In this document: piece by piece, positions 23,445 to 35,563 of the stretch
Numbering within the stretch: position 1 is the first letter of the stretch
How the letters are laid out: each line of letters starts with the position of its first letter
The notes under the pieces: generated by a model
Seen by the model: only the letters and a program-made list of their open reading frames with translations
What the model was told of the DNA's origin: nothing
Databases searched by the model: none
Made by a program: the position numbers and the translations under genes
Assembly: GCF_954871325.1 (NCBI RefSeq)
Contig: NC_088777.1
Coordinates: forward strand, 16,345,366-16,409,365
Reading direction: 5' to 3'
Source of the DNA: Gordionus sp. m RMFG-2023
Taxonomy: Eukaryota > Nematomorpha > Gordioida > Chordodea > Parachordodidae
Length of the DNA stretch: 64,000 nt

Positions 23445-24329
23445 CTTTAGAAAAGTTTTTATTCAATTATCGCAACACTTCAAACGAGAAAACCAACAAG
23501 ATACCAAGCGAAGTGATGTTCAACAGAACCAGTGGGATTTAATCAAACCGCAAGAAGATAAAGTAAATGAATTTAATCGCAATTTATCGTCAAATAGAAA
23601 TATCATGAATGGTGACAAAGTTTGGTATAAAACCTTCAAGGATAATATAGGATAAAGGCAGGGTAAAACGTAAAAATGTGAACTTAATATTTGAAGTGGA
23701 TACAGGAAACAAAATTATTAGAAGACATTTAGACCAAAAAAAGGTCTACGAGTACACCTCTTGATGAAACGACACATTTGAAAAAAAATAATGAAAATGC
23801 GATTTTACTGTGAGTTTTAGAAGAAATGATGATCAAAATTTAGGAATACAAGAACAGAGTTTTGTTAATCAAAGACCAAGCAGGAATATAATTTTGCCCA
23901 AAAAATTCCATAATTTTATAATCAAATAAAGACTAAAAAAAAATATATATAATATCATATTTTTCTTTTAAATAAACTTTCAATAGCAAAAGTTAATGAA
24001 ATATACTAATGATGACAATATGACTATCAAGAAACGTTGACTGCACGATAAGATTCGCATGCAAGAAAAACCTGAATGGAGATCGTTTTTTTAAAGGGTG
24101 GAATGTTGATATGACCGATTAATACTAACCTTTAAATTGTTTTTTTTTATGTTTATATAAATTGATTTTTTTTTATAAATGGTGAAAATTGATTTTTTTA
24201 TATAAATTATTATATTAATATGTAAATTGATTTTTTGTTTGTAACATGAGCATGATATTTTTAGTTTTAACAAACAGATGTAAAATTTTAAAATAAATTA
24301 AATAAAATTAAACTCGTAACATTCATTTA

Positions 24330-25180
24330 TTCTTAGAAATAACGAGCGGTTCAACCATGTTAATAGCCAGCATAATGAAAATAATTATTAGCCAAATTTA
24401 CGATTAAGATTCACCTGAAGGCAAATACTCCGAAAATTTTATCAATAATTGGTAAGAGAAATTGTCAAAATTGATATGTCAATATGAAAACTACAGAAGC
24501 ACAAATCTGATTTACGCTAATATGTAGTGCCGAATTTAATAAAAGTGTTTATTAATAAATGTTGGGATTAGCACACAAGCAGTAAGAAACATAGATGTAA
24601 TATATTGATTATAAATCTAAAATAAAATAATTATAAAAATAATTAATTACCTTATAATCTTTATTCATTACAATAATCATAATTAAAGCATAAATAAAAA
24701 TTATAAAATAAAAATTAAATCAAAAAAATAAAATCTAAAAATTATCTAACAAAAATTATCTTACAAAAAAATAAAAATTGTAAAACGTACAAGAAAAAAT
24801 TAATGAATATTATTTCCAAACAAAATAACTTTCTTTTAAAATTAACATATTTTAAATATTCTCATTTACATAGTCAATAATATGAAATTCTCTAGATAAA
24901 CAAACATCCCATACAATATTGCAATAATTATTCTTATATCTCGTATAAATTTGCATACTATAATATCTATATAAAAATATTATTTTGAATATCACAACAA
25001 TAAATAGTTGACACATCAGGCAGAGGTGGTGGGAAGGCAAGTGAAAATTTCCCCTTCTAAGATTTATATGTTTTTAAACTAATAAAATCCCCCCCCCTCT
25101 CAAAAAAATACAATTCACATAAAAAAGAATATGAAGGAAAAATTATTAAAGTTACATTTTATAATAACAACTATAATTCA
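24330..25180. other. AT-rich stretch, no gene recognised
   Basis: Only low-content frames, for example a 62-residue minus-strand frame at 24852-25040 with no recognisable family. No terminal repeats identified. Confidence 0.4.
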
Positions 25181-25189
25181 AATTAGAGA

Positions 25190-25640
25190 TATGCAAAGTT
25201 AGGCCCGGCCCGTACCCGGTCCGAGTCCATCCCGGCTCAAACGGGCTTCGGACCGGGCTCAATTCTATTTAATAATCGGGTTCGGGCCGGGCTTAATATT
25301 TTTAAAATAAATTCGGGGCCGGGTCGGGTCGGACGTTGGAAATTTTTTTAAATATATCTAAGTTTATCAATTTTATATTGAATTTTTTATGTAAAATAAA
25401 AATATTTGATTTTATTTATTGAAAAAACGACATATAACAAATGTCTTTTATTTTGAGTAATTATAAAGATTAATATATATATTTAAATAAATTTGGGACG
25501 GGTTGGGTCGGTAAATTTTTTTTAAAAAAAAATTCGGGTTCGGGCCGGGCCAGCAAATTAAAAAAAATTTTGGGTTCGGGCCTGGCCGGCAAGACATTTC
25601 TAAAAAAAATTTCGGGCGGGGCTTGAAAAATTAGGCCCGA
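25190..25640. repeat. GC-rich GGCCCGG repeat island
   Basis: About 450 bp with at least nine occurrences of CGGGCCGGGC/GCCCGGCCCG-type words separated by AT-rich spacers. It begins near an AGAGATATGCAAAGTTAGGCC motif that also resembles the starts of the islands at 13680, 52100 and 57930. Probably subterminal sequence of a DNA element family. Confidence 0.6.
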
Positions 25641-26339
25641 CATTATTTTAAAAAAAGGAAATTCAAAACTATTTTTATAAAAATCTAATAGACAAAGGTC
25701 TACAATAATTAGACCTAAGGACCTCTAAATTTATAAGGAAAAAACTAACTTAATAGTGCTTCCACCCCCCATACCAAAATCCTAGCTAAGCCTAAATTAA
25801 AAATAAGTTTAAATGCTAAAAGTAACTAAAATAGAATAAGATAAATATATTGAATTTTAGATTTATATTCTATAAAAAAATTTAAAACAAAGTCCCATTT
25901 AAGGGCTAAGATTTAAAAAAAATTGTAATCGATTCGTTGACGGACTTGGCCATAAAAATTCAATTATGTGAATATTGAAACGTTGTCATATATACAAAAT
26001 GAAACGACTATCGGCTACATAAGATAGGATATAAGTCTGATAGACACTTCCAGGTCTATATCATGAAAAAAAAAGTTCCCAGGAGCAAGAAATAATATTG
26101 ATCTTTATTCAATTATATATCATAATTTAGGAGAAAATGACCTTTTTATCTAAAGAGAATTTTTAAAATAGGATATTATCTTGTTTTCTCGTTTTTATTT
26201 CTAGTGAAAGGAGAAGAAAATATTACCGTTTTTATAGAAATTTATTATAGAAATAATTTTCACGTGATAAATGTATTATTTGCTGCTAATCTTGGCTATT
26301 TTTTAATCTCTTTGAAAGTAGTTTGTTCTACTTAAGAGA

Positions 26340-27080
26340 TCTAATTGATTGTTGATCAGTGTGGAGAAGCCAGGAAGGGGATTCTTTTTTAGTCAAAAAA
26401 ATTACTTGATATTTAAAAAAATATGATTATTGACATTTTCTAAATCCTCTTGAAGAGTTATACATGATTCTATATATTTTTTTTTAATTTGAGCCCTTTT
26501 AATAGAATTCTATGCATAGTAATAAAAAAAAATTTTTAAACTAATTTATCCATTTTTTTAAATTATACAAAGCATTTTCTAAATCCACTTAAAGAGTATA
26601 AGATATATTTATTTTAAATTTGACCCTTTTTAATAGGGAATACTTAGGGACTTTTAGTTTTGTCAAAAAGATTAATTTTTATGATATTTTAAGATTTTTA
26701 TTAATATTAACATTTTCTGATTCCTCTTAAAGAGTTATACATAAATATTTTTTAAATTAGAGCATTTTTATTAAGAAATTCTTAGTTTAGTTAAAAAAAT
26801 GTTTTATTTTTGCAATATTCCTCTAATTTAAAAATTAAATGATTTTTTAAAATTAATTTTTATTCAGAATCATACTTAAGATAAACATGTATCTATTTTT
26901 ATTTTTTTTTAAATAGTCCATTAGTAAGTTATCTTAGAGATTCTTACTTTTGTCATGAAATTTTTTTTTAAAACTAATATATGTTTTTTTCATTTTGATA
27001 AAGAACTAAACATGAATTCATATTATTTTCATACAATAAATGCTTATTTAATAGAAGATTCTTATTTAGTCCAGGGTGGA
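26340..27080. repeat. ~135-bp tandem repeat, four or more diverged units
   Basis: Units share ACATTTTCTAAATCCTCTT, AAGAGTTATACAT, a T-rich tract, TTTGAGCCCTTTTAATAG and ATTCTTAGTTT. Copies begin near 26434, 26572, 26709 and, more diverged, 26875. Period about 135-140 bp. It lies about 350 bp from the 3' end of PSMG4. Confidence 0.7.
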
Positions 27081-27380
27081 CAATATATACAATTTATAGG
27101 ACAAAAACTTTTTTGAAATTTTTGATAAGCTATTTCAAGAGTGTTGCTGGAAAGTGAGATTATCATTCTAAATAGTTATATTCTTTACATTTAAAATAGT
27201 TTAATATCCAACTTAAATTTTAAACTATAAAATGATGTTAGTTATAGCTAATTTATATTTTATAATAGATTGATTAAAGCTATATAATTTTATAAAATAA
27301 GTAGTTAATTATTAACTGAAAAGTTGACAACTTTATTGTTAAAGAAATTTTTTTATCTCATAAGTCAATGAAGCATTAAT

Positions 27381-27386
27381 TTTATT
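27381..27386 (-). promoter_or_regulatory. Candidate poly(A) signal of PSMG4
   Basis: AATAAA on the minus strand about 40 bp beyond the stop codon. Another lies at 27332-27337. In AT-rich DNA such hexamers are frequent, so this is only positional support. Confidence 0.4.
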
Positions 27387-27424
27387 ATAAATTCCCATCT
27401 CACTATTATATGTTAAAAGTAACA

Positions 27425-27814
27425 TTAAACAACTATCTTTTTATCCTTATAAAGTTGAATTAAAAAATTATATAATAGATCATTGATTAACAAATCTGAT
27501 TTTTCAACAATATTAATACTAACATATATTATTTTATTCGACAATTTTGATAATCCTATTGCGAACTTTTTATTTAGTTCTTCTATATCCTCATTCTCAT
27601 CGTTAGTTAAAATTTTGGTATAAGTAGGGATATTATGGGAATACAGGCACGAAGGAAATGTTAATGATAGAATATTAAATTTATATGCCGTTCCTATCCA
27701 TATAAGGGAGCTATGATCAAATTTTGTAATTTGAATATAAATAGTATGATCATTTTTCTGAAAGGTATAGTTATCTACTCCTATTCGAGGGAGAATCTCT
27801 TTCACAAAATCCAT
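27425..27814 (-). CDS. PSMG4: Proteasome assembly chaperone 4 (PSMG4)
   Basis: 129-residue single-exon gene, close to the ~123 residues of the human protein. PSMG4 pairs with PSMG3 and helps order the alpha subunits when the 20S proteasome alpha ring forms in the cytosol. The recognisable pattern is the beta-strand core DHSSLIWIGTAYKFNILSLT (human: LFLWVG followed by a LRNLAVAM-type helix), then SCLYSHNIPTYTKILTN, then LNKKFAIGLSKLSNKIIYVS, corresponding to the family's LAQRLARKTNKQVFVSYN. The C-terminal helix ends FLIQLYKDKK. The start ATG is the first in the frame. The frame is intact, unlike the element-derived frames around it, which supports an active host gene. No intron is evident. Confidence 0.85.
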   Translation of the reverse strand: MDFVKEILPRIGVDNYTFQKNDHTIYIQITKFDHSSLIWIGTAYKFNILSLTFPSCLYSHNIPTYTKILTNDENEDIEELNKKFAIGLSKLSNKIIYVSINIVEKSDLLINDLLYNFLIQLYKDKKIVV

Positions 27815-27829
27815 TATTATGCGAATTAA

Positions 27830-28200
27830 ATTAAATTACTCGAAAATGAAAGTATGACGTGCATCAAAGGCAATCATGAAATGATGTGTAAATTATATTA
27901 CTTGTTATAGATGTTAAATAAAATTTTATATCAATTAAAATAATAATTATAACAAATTAAAATAAATATTTGTTATTTGTATTTAAAAATTAAAGATTTA
28001 AATAGATATTCGTAAATTAATGATATTTAAAATAAAATATGATACGTTATATAAATATTTTTAACAATAAATAGATATATTCATAATTATTGCAATTAAA
28101 TAATATAAACTTGATAATGATAATAAAAACCATTCTCAAATTTTGATAATAAATATATTTCACGATGATGCCAATAAAGGAGATTATGATGTCTATATCA
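27830..28200. other. Upstream region of PSMG4, AT-rich
   Basis: No clear core promoter could be defined on the minus strand and no other gene was seen. Confidence 0.3.
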
Positions 28201-28239
28201 AATAAACAAGTTAATTTCAATACGGATAACCTTGATGAC

Positions 28240-28420
28240 GACGAGATAGTACTAAAAGATATTGATGCCGCTTATTAACATACAAACAAAACAAATTAAT
28301 ACGATGACTAATTCTGGATAACAAATTACGATAAAATTTATTCGCGATAACAAATGACGACGAAATTAATTCACTATATAACAAATTCGACGATCGCGAA
28401 AGACAATATAATGGATTTCT
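28240..28420. repeat. CGATAAAATTTATTCGCGATAA motif cluster
   Basis: Short irregular repeats of ATAACAAATTACGA and TTCGCGATAAC, related to the cluster at 12590-12830. Extremely AT-rich sequence follows to about 28620. Confidence 0.5.
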
Positions 28421-28439
28421 CATAGAGGGGAATGTTATA

Positions 28440-29810
28440 GAAGTTAAAAAAAAATAATATTTTATTATTAATTAAAATAAATTTATATTAATTATAAATT
28501 TAAATAAATTATAATAATTATAAAAAATATAATAAAAAATTAATTTAAATAAATTATAATATTAATCAAAATAATTTATAATATTCAAATGACCATTTAT
28601 AAAATATATCGCGATTTTTACTAACTTATTTCATTTTATTTTATATTCATAAAATAATATTATATAAAGTGAAAATGTTATATATATTTATATATATAGT
28701 AACACAATGCAATTCTTCATTTAACTTAATAAAATAGTTTTCTTAATCTTCCTTGTCATCATGTGCTTCCAACATTACTATAAAAGAGTGTTTTTATAAA
28801 ACGATACCAAACCCTGACGACTATAAATGAGTAAAAACCGATGAGTATTTTCATTTTCATTATTGTCGAAAGAAAAAATAAGATAATATATTTATTTTCC
28901 GTATTGTGTATATTTTTCCATTTTCATTTTCCGATTTTGTGATAATATGTCTTCACTGACCAATCAATCATAAGGGGTCAGAATCCTTAATATCACTGAT
29001 CAATGGGTGGATAGGCAATAAATATTTTTCCTATTAAATATTTTCAGTTTCCTAAATAACGTAAAATATTAATTGAATATTTATTCTCCTTTTATTATTA
29101 AGGCCCTATATTAATGTTGTTAAACTGTCGGCTTTTTCGACCAACAATCCGAGTTAGAATCGTAGGAATTAACTATGACCCAACCCAAGCCAATAGGTCA
29201 TTTGTGTTGAACCATCGGGTTAGTCTGAATTGGTCGAATAATTTTAAAAAAATAGAAATAATAATTTATACAATTTCAAATAAAAAAGAATGCTTACATA
29301 TATATAATTTCAAACAAATAATTTATATATAATTATTATATATTATATATACAGTTTTTTTTTAAGTATTTATACGCTAAATTTATTTCATATTTGAAAA
29401 ATTAAATTCATTATTAAATAATCAGATAAACATTAATTCAAGTAGTTATTTATACTCATTAGCCAAGAAGGAGAGGCCACCTTCGAAAATTTGATTGCTT
29501 TCGTATATACCATTTTAGAGGCTGATAAAAGTTATTCCCCCCCCCCCCAATCTTACAAAAAATAATGATTTTTAGACACAGCCTTAAATACAGATTCGTA
29601 TCCTTCAAAAATATAATGGGATCTGATCGGTTGGACAAAATACTTTAAAAAATTTTTTGGGATTCTGGCCTAAACTATTGAAAGATGCAAAAGTCTAGTT
29701 TATTCCGTTATATCAATTTAAAATATTCCTATTTTTTTTTATTCGCAATAGCAATATATATCGAATCCTATTCTGAGGTGACACAATATGAATAAGTGTC
29801 GAACAACATG
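28440..29810. other. AT-rich stretch, one hAT-end-like motif
   Basis: No gene seen. Near 29112 the words ATGTTGTTAAACTGTCGGCT, with nearby GGTCGAA words, resemble the left ends of hAT elements in this window, but no partner end was found. A C-run lies at about 29538-29548. Confidence 0.35.
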
Positions 29811-29815
29811 CTCGC

Positions 29816-30012
29816 AAGTATTGCTAAGCCGATTTTAAAAAGGGCCAACTCAATATTTTAGGCAGAAATATTGCTTAAACCTCAAAATTTTGCTAATTGA
29901 TGTGTAAACCTTTCATCTATGAAAAAAATCTTCAGGCTTGCGAATATATTTTTAAATATTGAGTTAACCTTTTTTAAAAATGAGCTCAAATCGAGCTGTT
30001 TAATAATAGTTA
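29816..30012. mobile_element. Palindromic MITE, TAGTGTTGTTAAAC family, copy 1
   Basis: About 197 bp with long imperfect inverted ends: left AAGCCGATTTTAAAAAGGGC and CAACTCAATATTTTAGGCAG; right TTTAAATATTGAGTTAACC, TTTTAAAAATGAGCTCAAAT and CGAGCTGTTTAA. Two relatives lie at 42957-43176 and 60206-60399. The flanking duplication is not preserved. Confidence 0.75.
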
Positions 30013-30287
30013 ATACTCAAATTATAAAAACCTAAGATAAAGGAATCGAAATAATCTTTATTGGAAATAATTTATCATTTAGAAAACCTAATATTTTATT
30101 TGATCTTTTTAAAAAAATAGTAGCGCTGTAAACGTTACTTCAAAAAAAACCCGTTACTAGTAAGATAACGAAAGCATAACAATTACTCGTTACCTTATGA
30201 AAAAAGGAAAGCGAGTTACCGATGATTCAGAAAGTAAGGCGTTACTTGAAAAATTAAATATTATATACAGAAATTTCCTATATATAT

Positions 30288-30687
30288 TGTTAAAGTTATT
30301 AAAAAAAGTGTATTTTTTTATGATATGATTTGAATATTTAAATGAAAGATGAATATTAAAGTTATTCTTAATGAACTAGAATGTACGGAGAATATTATTG
30401 TTTATTTTAAATTTTGCATAAACAATTTTTTTTTTGAACTTAAATGTATGAATAATACTATCGATAATTGTAATTTTGCATATAAAATGTTTTTTTTTTG
30501 CATATCGATTTTTTTATATATAAACTCGTAATTTTTATAAATTTCATAATTCGATTTTCATTTTGGATTTGTATTTGGAAATAATAAAGTCATATCCTTA
30601 AAAGTGATATCTTTAAAAGGTATTATTAGATTTATATTGAATATATTTATCTAACTATTATTTATACTAAAACTTCTAAACACGACA
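30288..30687 (+). repeat. 5' LTR of the 30-36 kb element
   Basis: 400-bp repeat matching 35787-36187 with about eight differences. It contains AATAATAAAG near its centre. Confidence 0.95.
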
Positions 30688-31176
30688 TTGGTCCGAAGAG
30701 TAGAAATACTTAGGGACCTCAGATTTTCAGTCTAACAGATAGACGATACAATAAAATTTAGAAGAAGTAAATTGTGATTACAAGTCAATTCTTTGTATAT
30801 ATCAGCGTAATTAAGGTAAAAAAATTATATTCATGATATATTTATTTTACTTTTTATTTATAATATTAATAATTGTTTTATATTTAATTAATTTTGGTAG
30901 GATTTTTAAATTATTTTTAATTAGATTTTTATTAAGCACGTTATAATGTATATTAATCAGATGAGTATTTGGAATTTATTTTTAGAAAATATAATTTTAA
31001 TAGTTTTTGTGGTTATGATTTTTGTTTTTACGTTAGGTGTAATCATAGGGAGAAGTACAGCTTATATTAAGATAGAGATTATTGAATTAGAAAAGGTTAA
31101 GAATATATTGAGAGATGTAGAGAAGAAGATAAATATAGATAATTTCAGACGGACAGATAATTATAGATAAATAATT

Positions 31177-31351
31177 TGTTTTAGTTGCGGCCAGCCGGGT
31201 CACATGTCGCGACAATGTGATTTAACGAAGGATTTAAAGTGCGCGAGATGTGGCAAGAATGGCCATGTAGCTATTAGATGCAGATTAGACAATTTGATAT
31301 TAAGATGTAATACGTGTGGTCAAGATGGACACACACAAGAGAGATGTAAGA
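31177..31351 (+). pseudogene. Zinc-knuckle region of the gypsy fossil
   Basis: Three CX2CX4HX4C knuckles in tandem: CFSCGQPGHMSRQC, CARCGKNGHVAIRC and CNTCGQDGHTQERC. This is the nucleocapsid-type region at the end of gag. Part of a broken fossil. Confidence 0.9.
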
Positions 31352-31375
31352 AATGACTAGTAGAAAGAAATGTTA

Positions 31376-31745
31376 ATTTTAATGATAATTTTAAGGATAA
31401 TTTTATTGAGAATTTTAATTATAATTTGAATGATAATTTTAATGATAATTTTAGGGATAATTTTATTGAGAATTTTAATTATAATTTTAAGGATAATGTT
31501 AAGGATAATTTTGATGATAATTTGAATGATAATTTGAATGATAATTTTAGGGATAATTTTATTGATAATTTTAATTATAATGTTAAGGATAATTTTAATG
31601 ATAATTTTGATGATAATTTTGATGATAATTTTGATGATAATTTGAATGATAATTTTAAGGATAATTTTATTGATAATTTTAATGATAATTCGAATGATAA
31701 TTTTATTGATAATTTTGTGAATAATAAATTTGTTAATTTTGTTAA
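31376..31745 (+). repeat. 12-bp coding minisatellite, GATAATTTTAAT type
   Basis: About thirty tandem variants of GATAATTTTAAT/GATAATTTTGAT run between the zinc knuckles and the protease-like part, encoding a long NDNF/DDNF-rich tract. Higher-order repetition of about 120 bp (blocks ending NFNYNF or NYN-V-KD) is visible. Confidence 0.9.
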
Positions 31746-32455
31746 TGATAAATCAGGTATTAAGAGAAGTAGAAATAAAATGAGAGACATAAAGATAGAG
31801 AGGAGAAATTTTGATATATATAAGTCGAAAGATGCAACGTTGGTAGACGTACGAAGAGTTGAATTAGAGAATTTTTTAATGAAAAATAGATGCCCGAGAA
31901 TAAGGATAAAATTGAGGAAGCTGAAATATGTTTTTTATTAGATACAATAAAGGATTTTAATAAATTTTGGCCAGGAAAAGAGTTTGTTATAAAAAAAATA
32001 AGAGCTAAACAATTAGATGGCAGCGTAGTAAAAATTTTAGGTTATTACAGAACAAGATTACCTGGAATTAATAGAGGTATAACTTTATGGATAACTACTT
32101 TGAATATTGAGCCAATTTTAGGTTGGGGAGATATAAAAATATTAGATCCGGTCTTTATTGAAAATATCTTGAGAATGAATGATGAAAATAAGGAAACGAT
32201 AGATAGTGATTTCGATAAACTTAGGTTGCCTAATATAGTAGATAAACAAGATGTAGTTCTCGATAAACTTAGAAATCGAACTCCAGAATTTTTAATTGAA
32301 TATAGAGACAAAGAGAATAAGAGTTCAAGAGATATAAAGTCGTTAGAGGTAACACCCGTCGAAATCAACAAACAGATAATTAAGAAGACAGTAGAACAGG
32401 AAGAGATTATCGAAAATAAATACAGCCATGAAATAAGTATGATTGTAGTCAATAC

Positions 32456-33259
32456 TTGGAGGTTTTTAAAGAAGAGTTAGGGACACTAAAAGATGTTGAA
32501 GTAAATATAAAATTATTAGAGAATTACCAGCCTAAATTTTGTGGAGCAAGGAGATTGCCTTTTTCTTGGTTAAAAGAAGTCGATAAGGAATTGAATAAAT
32601 GGTTAGAGGAAGGCATAATACGACCTATAGTGCATAGCGAGTGGGCGACACCGTTAGTCCCTATTAGAAAGGCAGATAATAGTTTAAGGTTATGCATAGA
32701 TTATAGAGTTTCGTTAAATCCATGGATTAGCACGGTTAGTTATCCATTACCGAGGATAGAACAATTATTAGCAAATCTAGAAGGAGCAACATTTTTTTCG
32801 AAGACTGATTTTTCTAACGCTTATTTACAAATTAAAGTGAACGAAAACACGAGTAAGATGTTGACAATTACAACGCATAGAGGATTATTTGCATTTTGTC
32901 GCTTACCATTTGGTTTGAAAGTTTCGGCTGCGATATTTCAGAGAACAATGACTTCTATATTTCAAGGGTTAAAGGGAATTATGTATTATTTAGATGATGT
33001 TTTAATATCAGTTAGAACCGAAGAAGAACATAATGCTAGATTAGTTAAGGTGTTAGATATAATATTAGAGAATGGTTTAAAAGCTAATATGAAGAAAAGC
33101 GTTTTCGGAGTAAGAGAAATAAAGTACTTAGGACATTTTATAAAGGGAAACGTAATTACTCCGATGGCCAAAAATATAGACAAGATAGTAAACATGAGAG
33201 CGCCAAATAATAAGTCTGAATTACAGTCATTTTTAGGAGCTACAAATTATTATCATTGA
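32456..33259 (+). pseudogene. Reverse-transcriptase domain of the gypsy fossil
   Basis: Motifs in order: PIRKADNSLRLCIDYRV, FFSKTDFSNAYLQIKV, CRLPFGLKVSAAIFQRTM, YYLDDVL, LGHFIKG. Ty3/gypsy type. Part of a broken fossil. Confidence 0.93.
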
Positions 33260-33361
33260 TTTATTCAAGATTTTGCGGAAATTGCTACACCATTATATAG
33301 TTTATTAAAGAAAAATAAAAGGTTCGAGTGGGGAACAGCACAGGAAGAAAGTTTTAAAAAA

Positions 33362-33730
33362 TTGAAGATAAAATTGGTAGAGAAACCTATGTTGATGTGC
33401 TTTAATGAGGAATTAGATATTGTTTTAGCAGTGGACGCATCTAATGAAGGTATAGGAGGAACTTTATCACAAGTAGTTGATGATGTAGAAAGACCGATTT
33501 TATTTGTGTCAAGACAGTTTAATAAGGCTGGAAGAAATTATTCAACTATAGAAAGGGAAGCCTTAGCAGTCAGGTTTGGTTTGACCAAATGTAGAAAGTA
33601 TTTGTTAGGCCGGAGATTTGTGTTATATACAGACCACAAAGGGCTTTTTAAAAGAGATAATAATGAGTTGATGATATCTCCAAGGTTACAGAAATGGCTA
33701 ATGTTGTTAGGGATTTTGATTTCGAAATAA
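33362..33730 (+). pseudogene. RNase H domain of the gypsy fossil
   Basis: VLAVDASNEGIGGTLSQ, then RNYSTIEREALAVRFGLTKC, then RRFVLYTDHKGL, the D-E-D neighbourhoods of the family RNase H. Part of a broken fossil. Confidence 0.92.
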
Positions 33731-33946
33731 GATTCAGAGCGGGTAAACAAAATTGTTTACCAGATATATTATTGAGATTATGGGATAAGGACTTAGAAGA
33801 CAAGGAAATAGAGCCAATAATAAATAGTTTAGAATATAGTGAAGAAGAGGAACTAAATAGTAATGTGATAAGAGCTTTAAATATAGACACAAGAGAAAGA
33901 CCGATAACTTTAGAGCTAGTAGACGAGTCAGCAGGATGAAGAATTA

Positions 33947-34936
33947 ATGAGAATTAGAGCCTGTTTGAAGGGAGAAGAATGGGAAGATAGAGACCAGGCC
34001 TTTAAGAACAGTAGAGGTGAATTGAATATAGAAGACAATTGTTTAATGAGAGGATATCGTTTAGTGATACCAAGTAGGTTAAGGAAAGACATGTTAGCAG
34101 CCGTGCATACAGGACTTCAGGGCATAGAAAGAATGAAGAATACGGCGAGGGAATACATTTGGTGGCCCAGAATGAATAATGAAATTGAAGAATTATCTAA
34201 GAGTTGTGAAACATGTAATAAGTGTGCGAATGTACCTGCAAAAGTTAGGGGAGACAAATGGCCAGAAAAAGATGTACCCTGTGAAAGAATACACGTAGAT
34301 TTTTTAGAATATGAAAGGAAGAAATATTTTATAATGGTAGATGCAAGTTCGAAATGGATAGATTAGGTATCGAGTCTGACGACGAAAGTAGCATTGAATA
34401 GGGTAAAAGACTTCGTAAGTAAATATGGGTTAATGAAGACCTTAGTATCAGATGGTGGTCCAGCATTTATAGGCAGAGATTTTGACAAATTTTGTGATAG
34501 ATGGAAGATTGAGCATTTATTAGCACCACCACATTACCCGAGAAGTAATGGACAAGCGGAGAGAATGGTAGCTCTAGTTAAGAGTTGGTTAAAAAAGGAA
34601 AAATATGGAGAAGGAAAATGGTGGTTATTACTATTAGCGTACAACAATACCAAGAGAAGCAAAGGATACTCACCAGCAGAGATATTTTTAGGTAGAAAAA
34701 CTAGAACTGAATTAGATTTTCTGAAAGAAAGAATAGAACAGAAAGAAGTTATAATTAATGACAGATTTAAGATCGGAAGCCTAGTTTGGATACTACTTTT
34801 TGATGGCCCAGTTAAATGGGGGAAAGGTATAGTGAAGAAGAATATAGGAAGAAAGAAGGTAGAAGTAGAAATTGAAGGAAGAATAGGAGTAGTTTTGAGG
34901 CATATTAAGCAATTAAGACCTAGGTGTCTAGGTTAG
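33947..34936 (+). pseudogene. Integrase region of the gypsy fossil
   Basis: Zinc-binding part with HTGLQGIERM and CETCNKC, then a catalytic core with IHVDFLEYE, LVSDGGPAFIGR and PRSNGQAERMVALVKSW, then a C-terminal basic domain ending LRHIKQLRPR. Part of a broken fossil. Confidence 0.92.
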
Positions 34937-34969
34937 TAATAAATGGCGTTGTGAATCGATTAAATTGCT

Positions 34970-35255
34970 GAGATGTTGAGAATGCTGATAGACATCATTG
35001 ATTAGTTCTTTAACAAGTCTGCGAGAGTTATGAGAATCAGAATGTTGAGAATGCTGATAGACATAATTGATTTGTTCCTTTTAACAAGTCTGCGAGAATT
35101 ATGAGAATCAGAATGTAGAGAATGCTGATAGACATAATTGATTTGTTTTTTAACAAGTCTGCGAGAATTATGAGAATCAGAATGTGGAGAATGCTGATAG
35201 GCATAATTGATTGGTTCCTTTTAACAAGTCTGCGAGAATGATGATAATCAGAATG
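34970..35255 (+). repeat. ~70-bp tandem repeat in the 3' region of the gypsy fossil
   Basis: Four units of AATGCTGATAGACATAATTG followed by ATTTGTTC, TTTAACAAGTCTGCGAGAAT and TATGAGAATCAGAATG. Located between the integrase part and the 3' LTR. Confidence 0.9.
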
Positions 35256-35563
35256 TTTACGTATGAAGTACACTAGTAAAATAGATCGGCTGAAGGTATG
35301 AACAATTTGATAAAAAAGAATGAGAGAGGCATAAGTAATACGAGAATGATTATGAGTATTGAGAATTAGGAAGCAGTTGAATTATAGGAGATAAATAAAT
35401 GATAAATATAGTATATTTTAGCTTAAGTCCGTGATAGATGTCGTCATACGTGCGAGTAGGAAACTTTATTTTGAAGATCGAGATTAGGATGGTTGATGGA
35501 TCAGCCTAATCTAGAAGATGGATAGATGCCGCCAGATAGGAGGCCCAGATCAGGTATGGAGAG

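Larger units (their letters stand above)
17390..24321 (+). mobile_element. Old gypsy-type LTR-element fossil with nested hAT insertions
   Basis: Ty3/gypsy-type fossil of the same family as the 7019-10362 element. In order: gag-like part (17390-17870), protease-like part (about 20390-20680), reverse transcriptase (20761-21468), RNase H region (21480-22650), integrase (22760-23640), tail (23690-23930). It ends in a purine-rich AAAGGGTGG and a TGTTGATATGACC...GTAACA sequence at about 24105-24321 that looks like a 3' LTR. No matching 5' LTR was seen. It is broken, with roughly ten or more interruptions, and two hAT-type elements have inserted into it (17877-20105, 21763-22338). Confidence 0.9.

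Noticed and set aside
31575-31790. Minus-strand Leu/Ser/Lys repeat frame
   Set aside because: Antisense shadow of the GATAATTTTRAT minisatellite.
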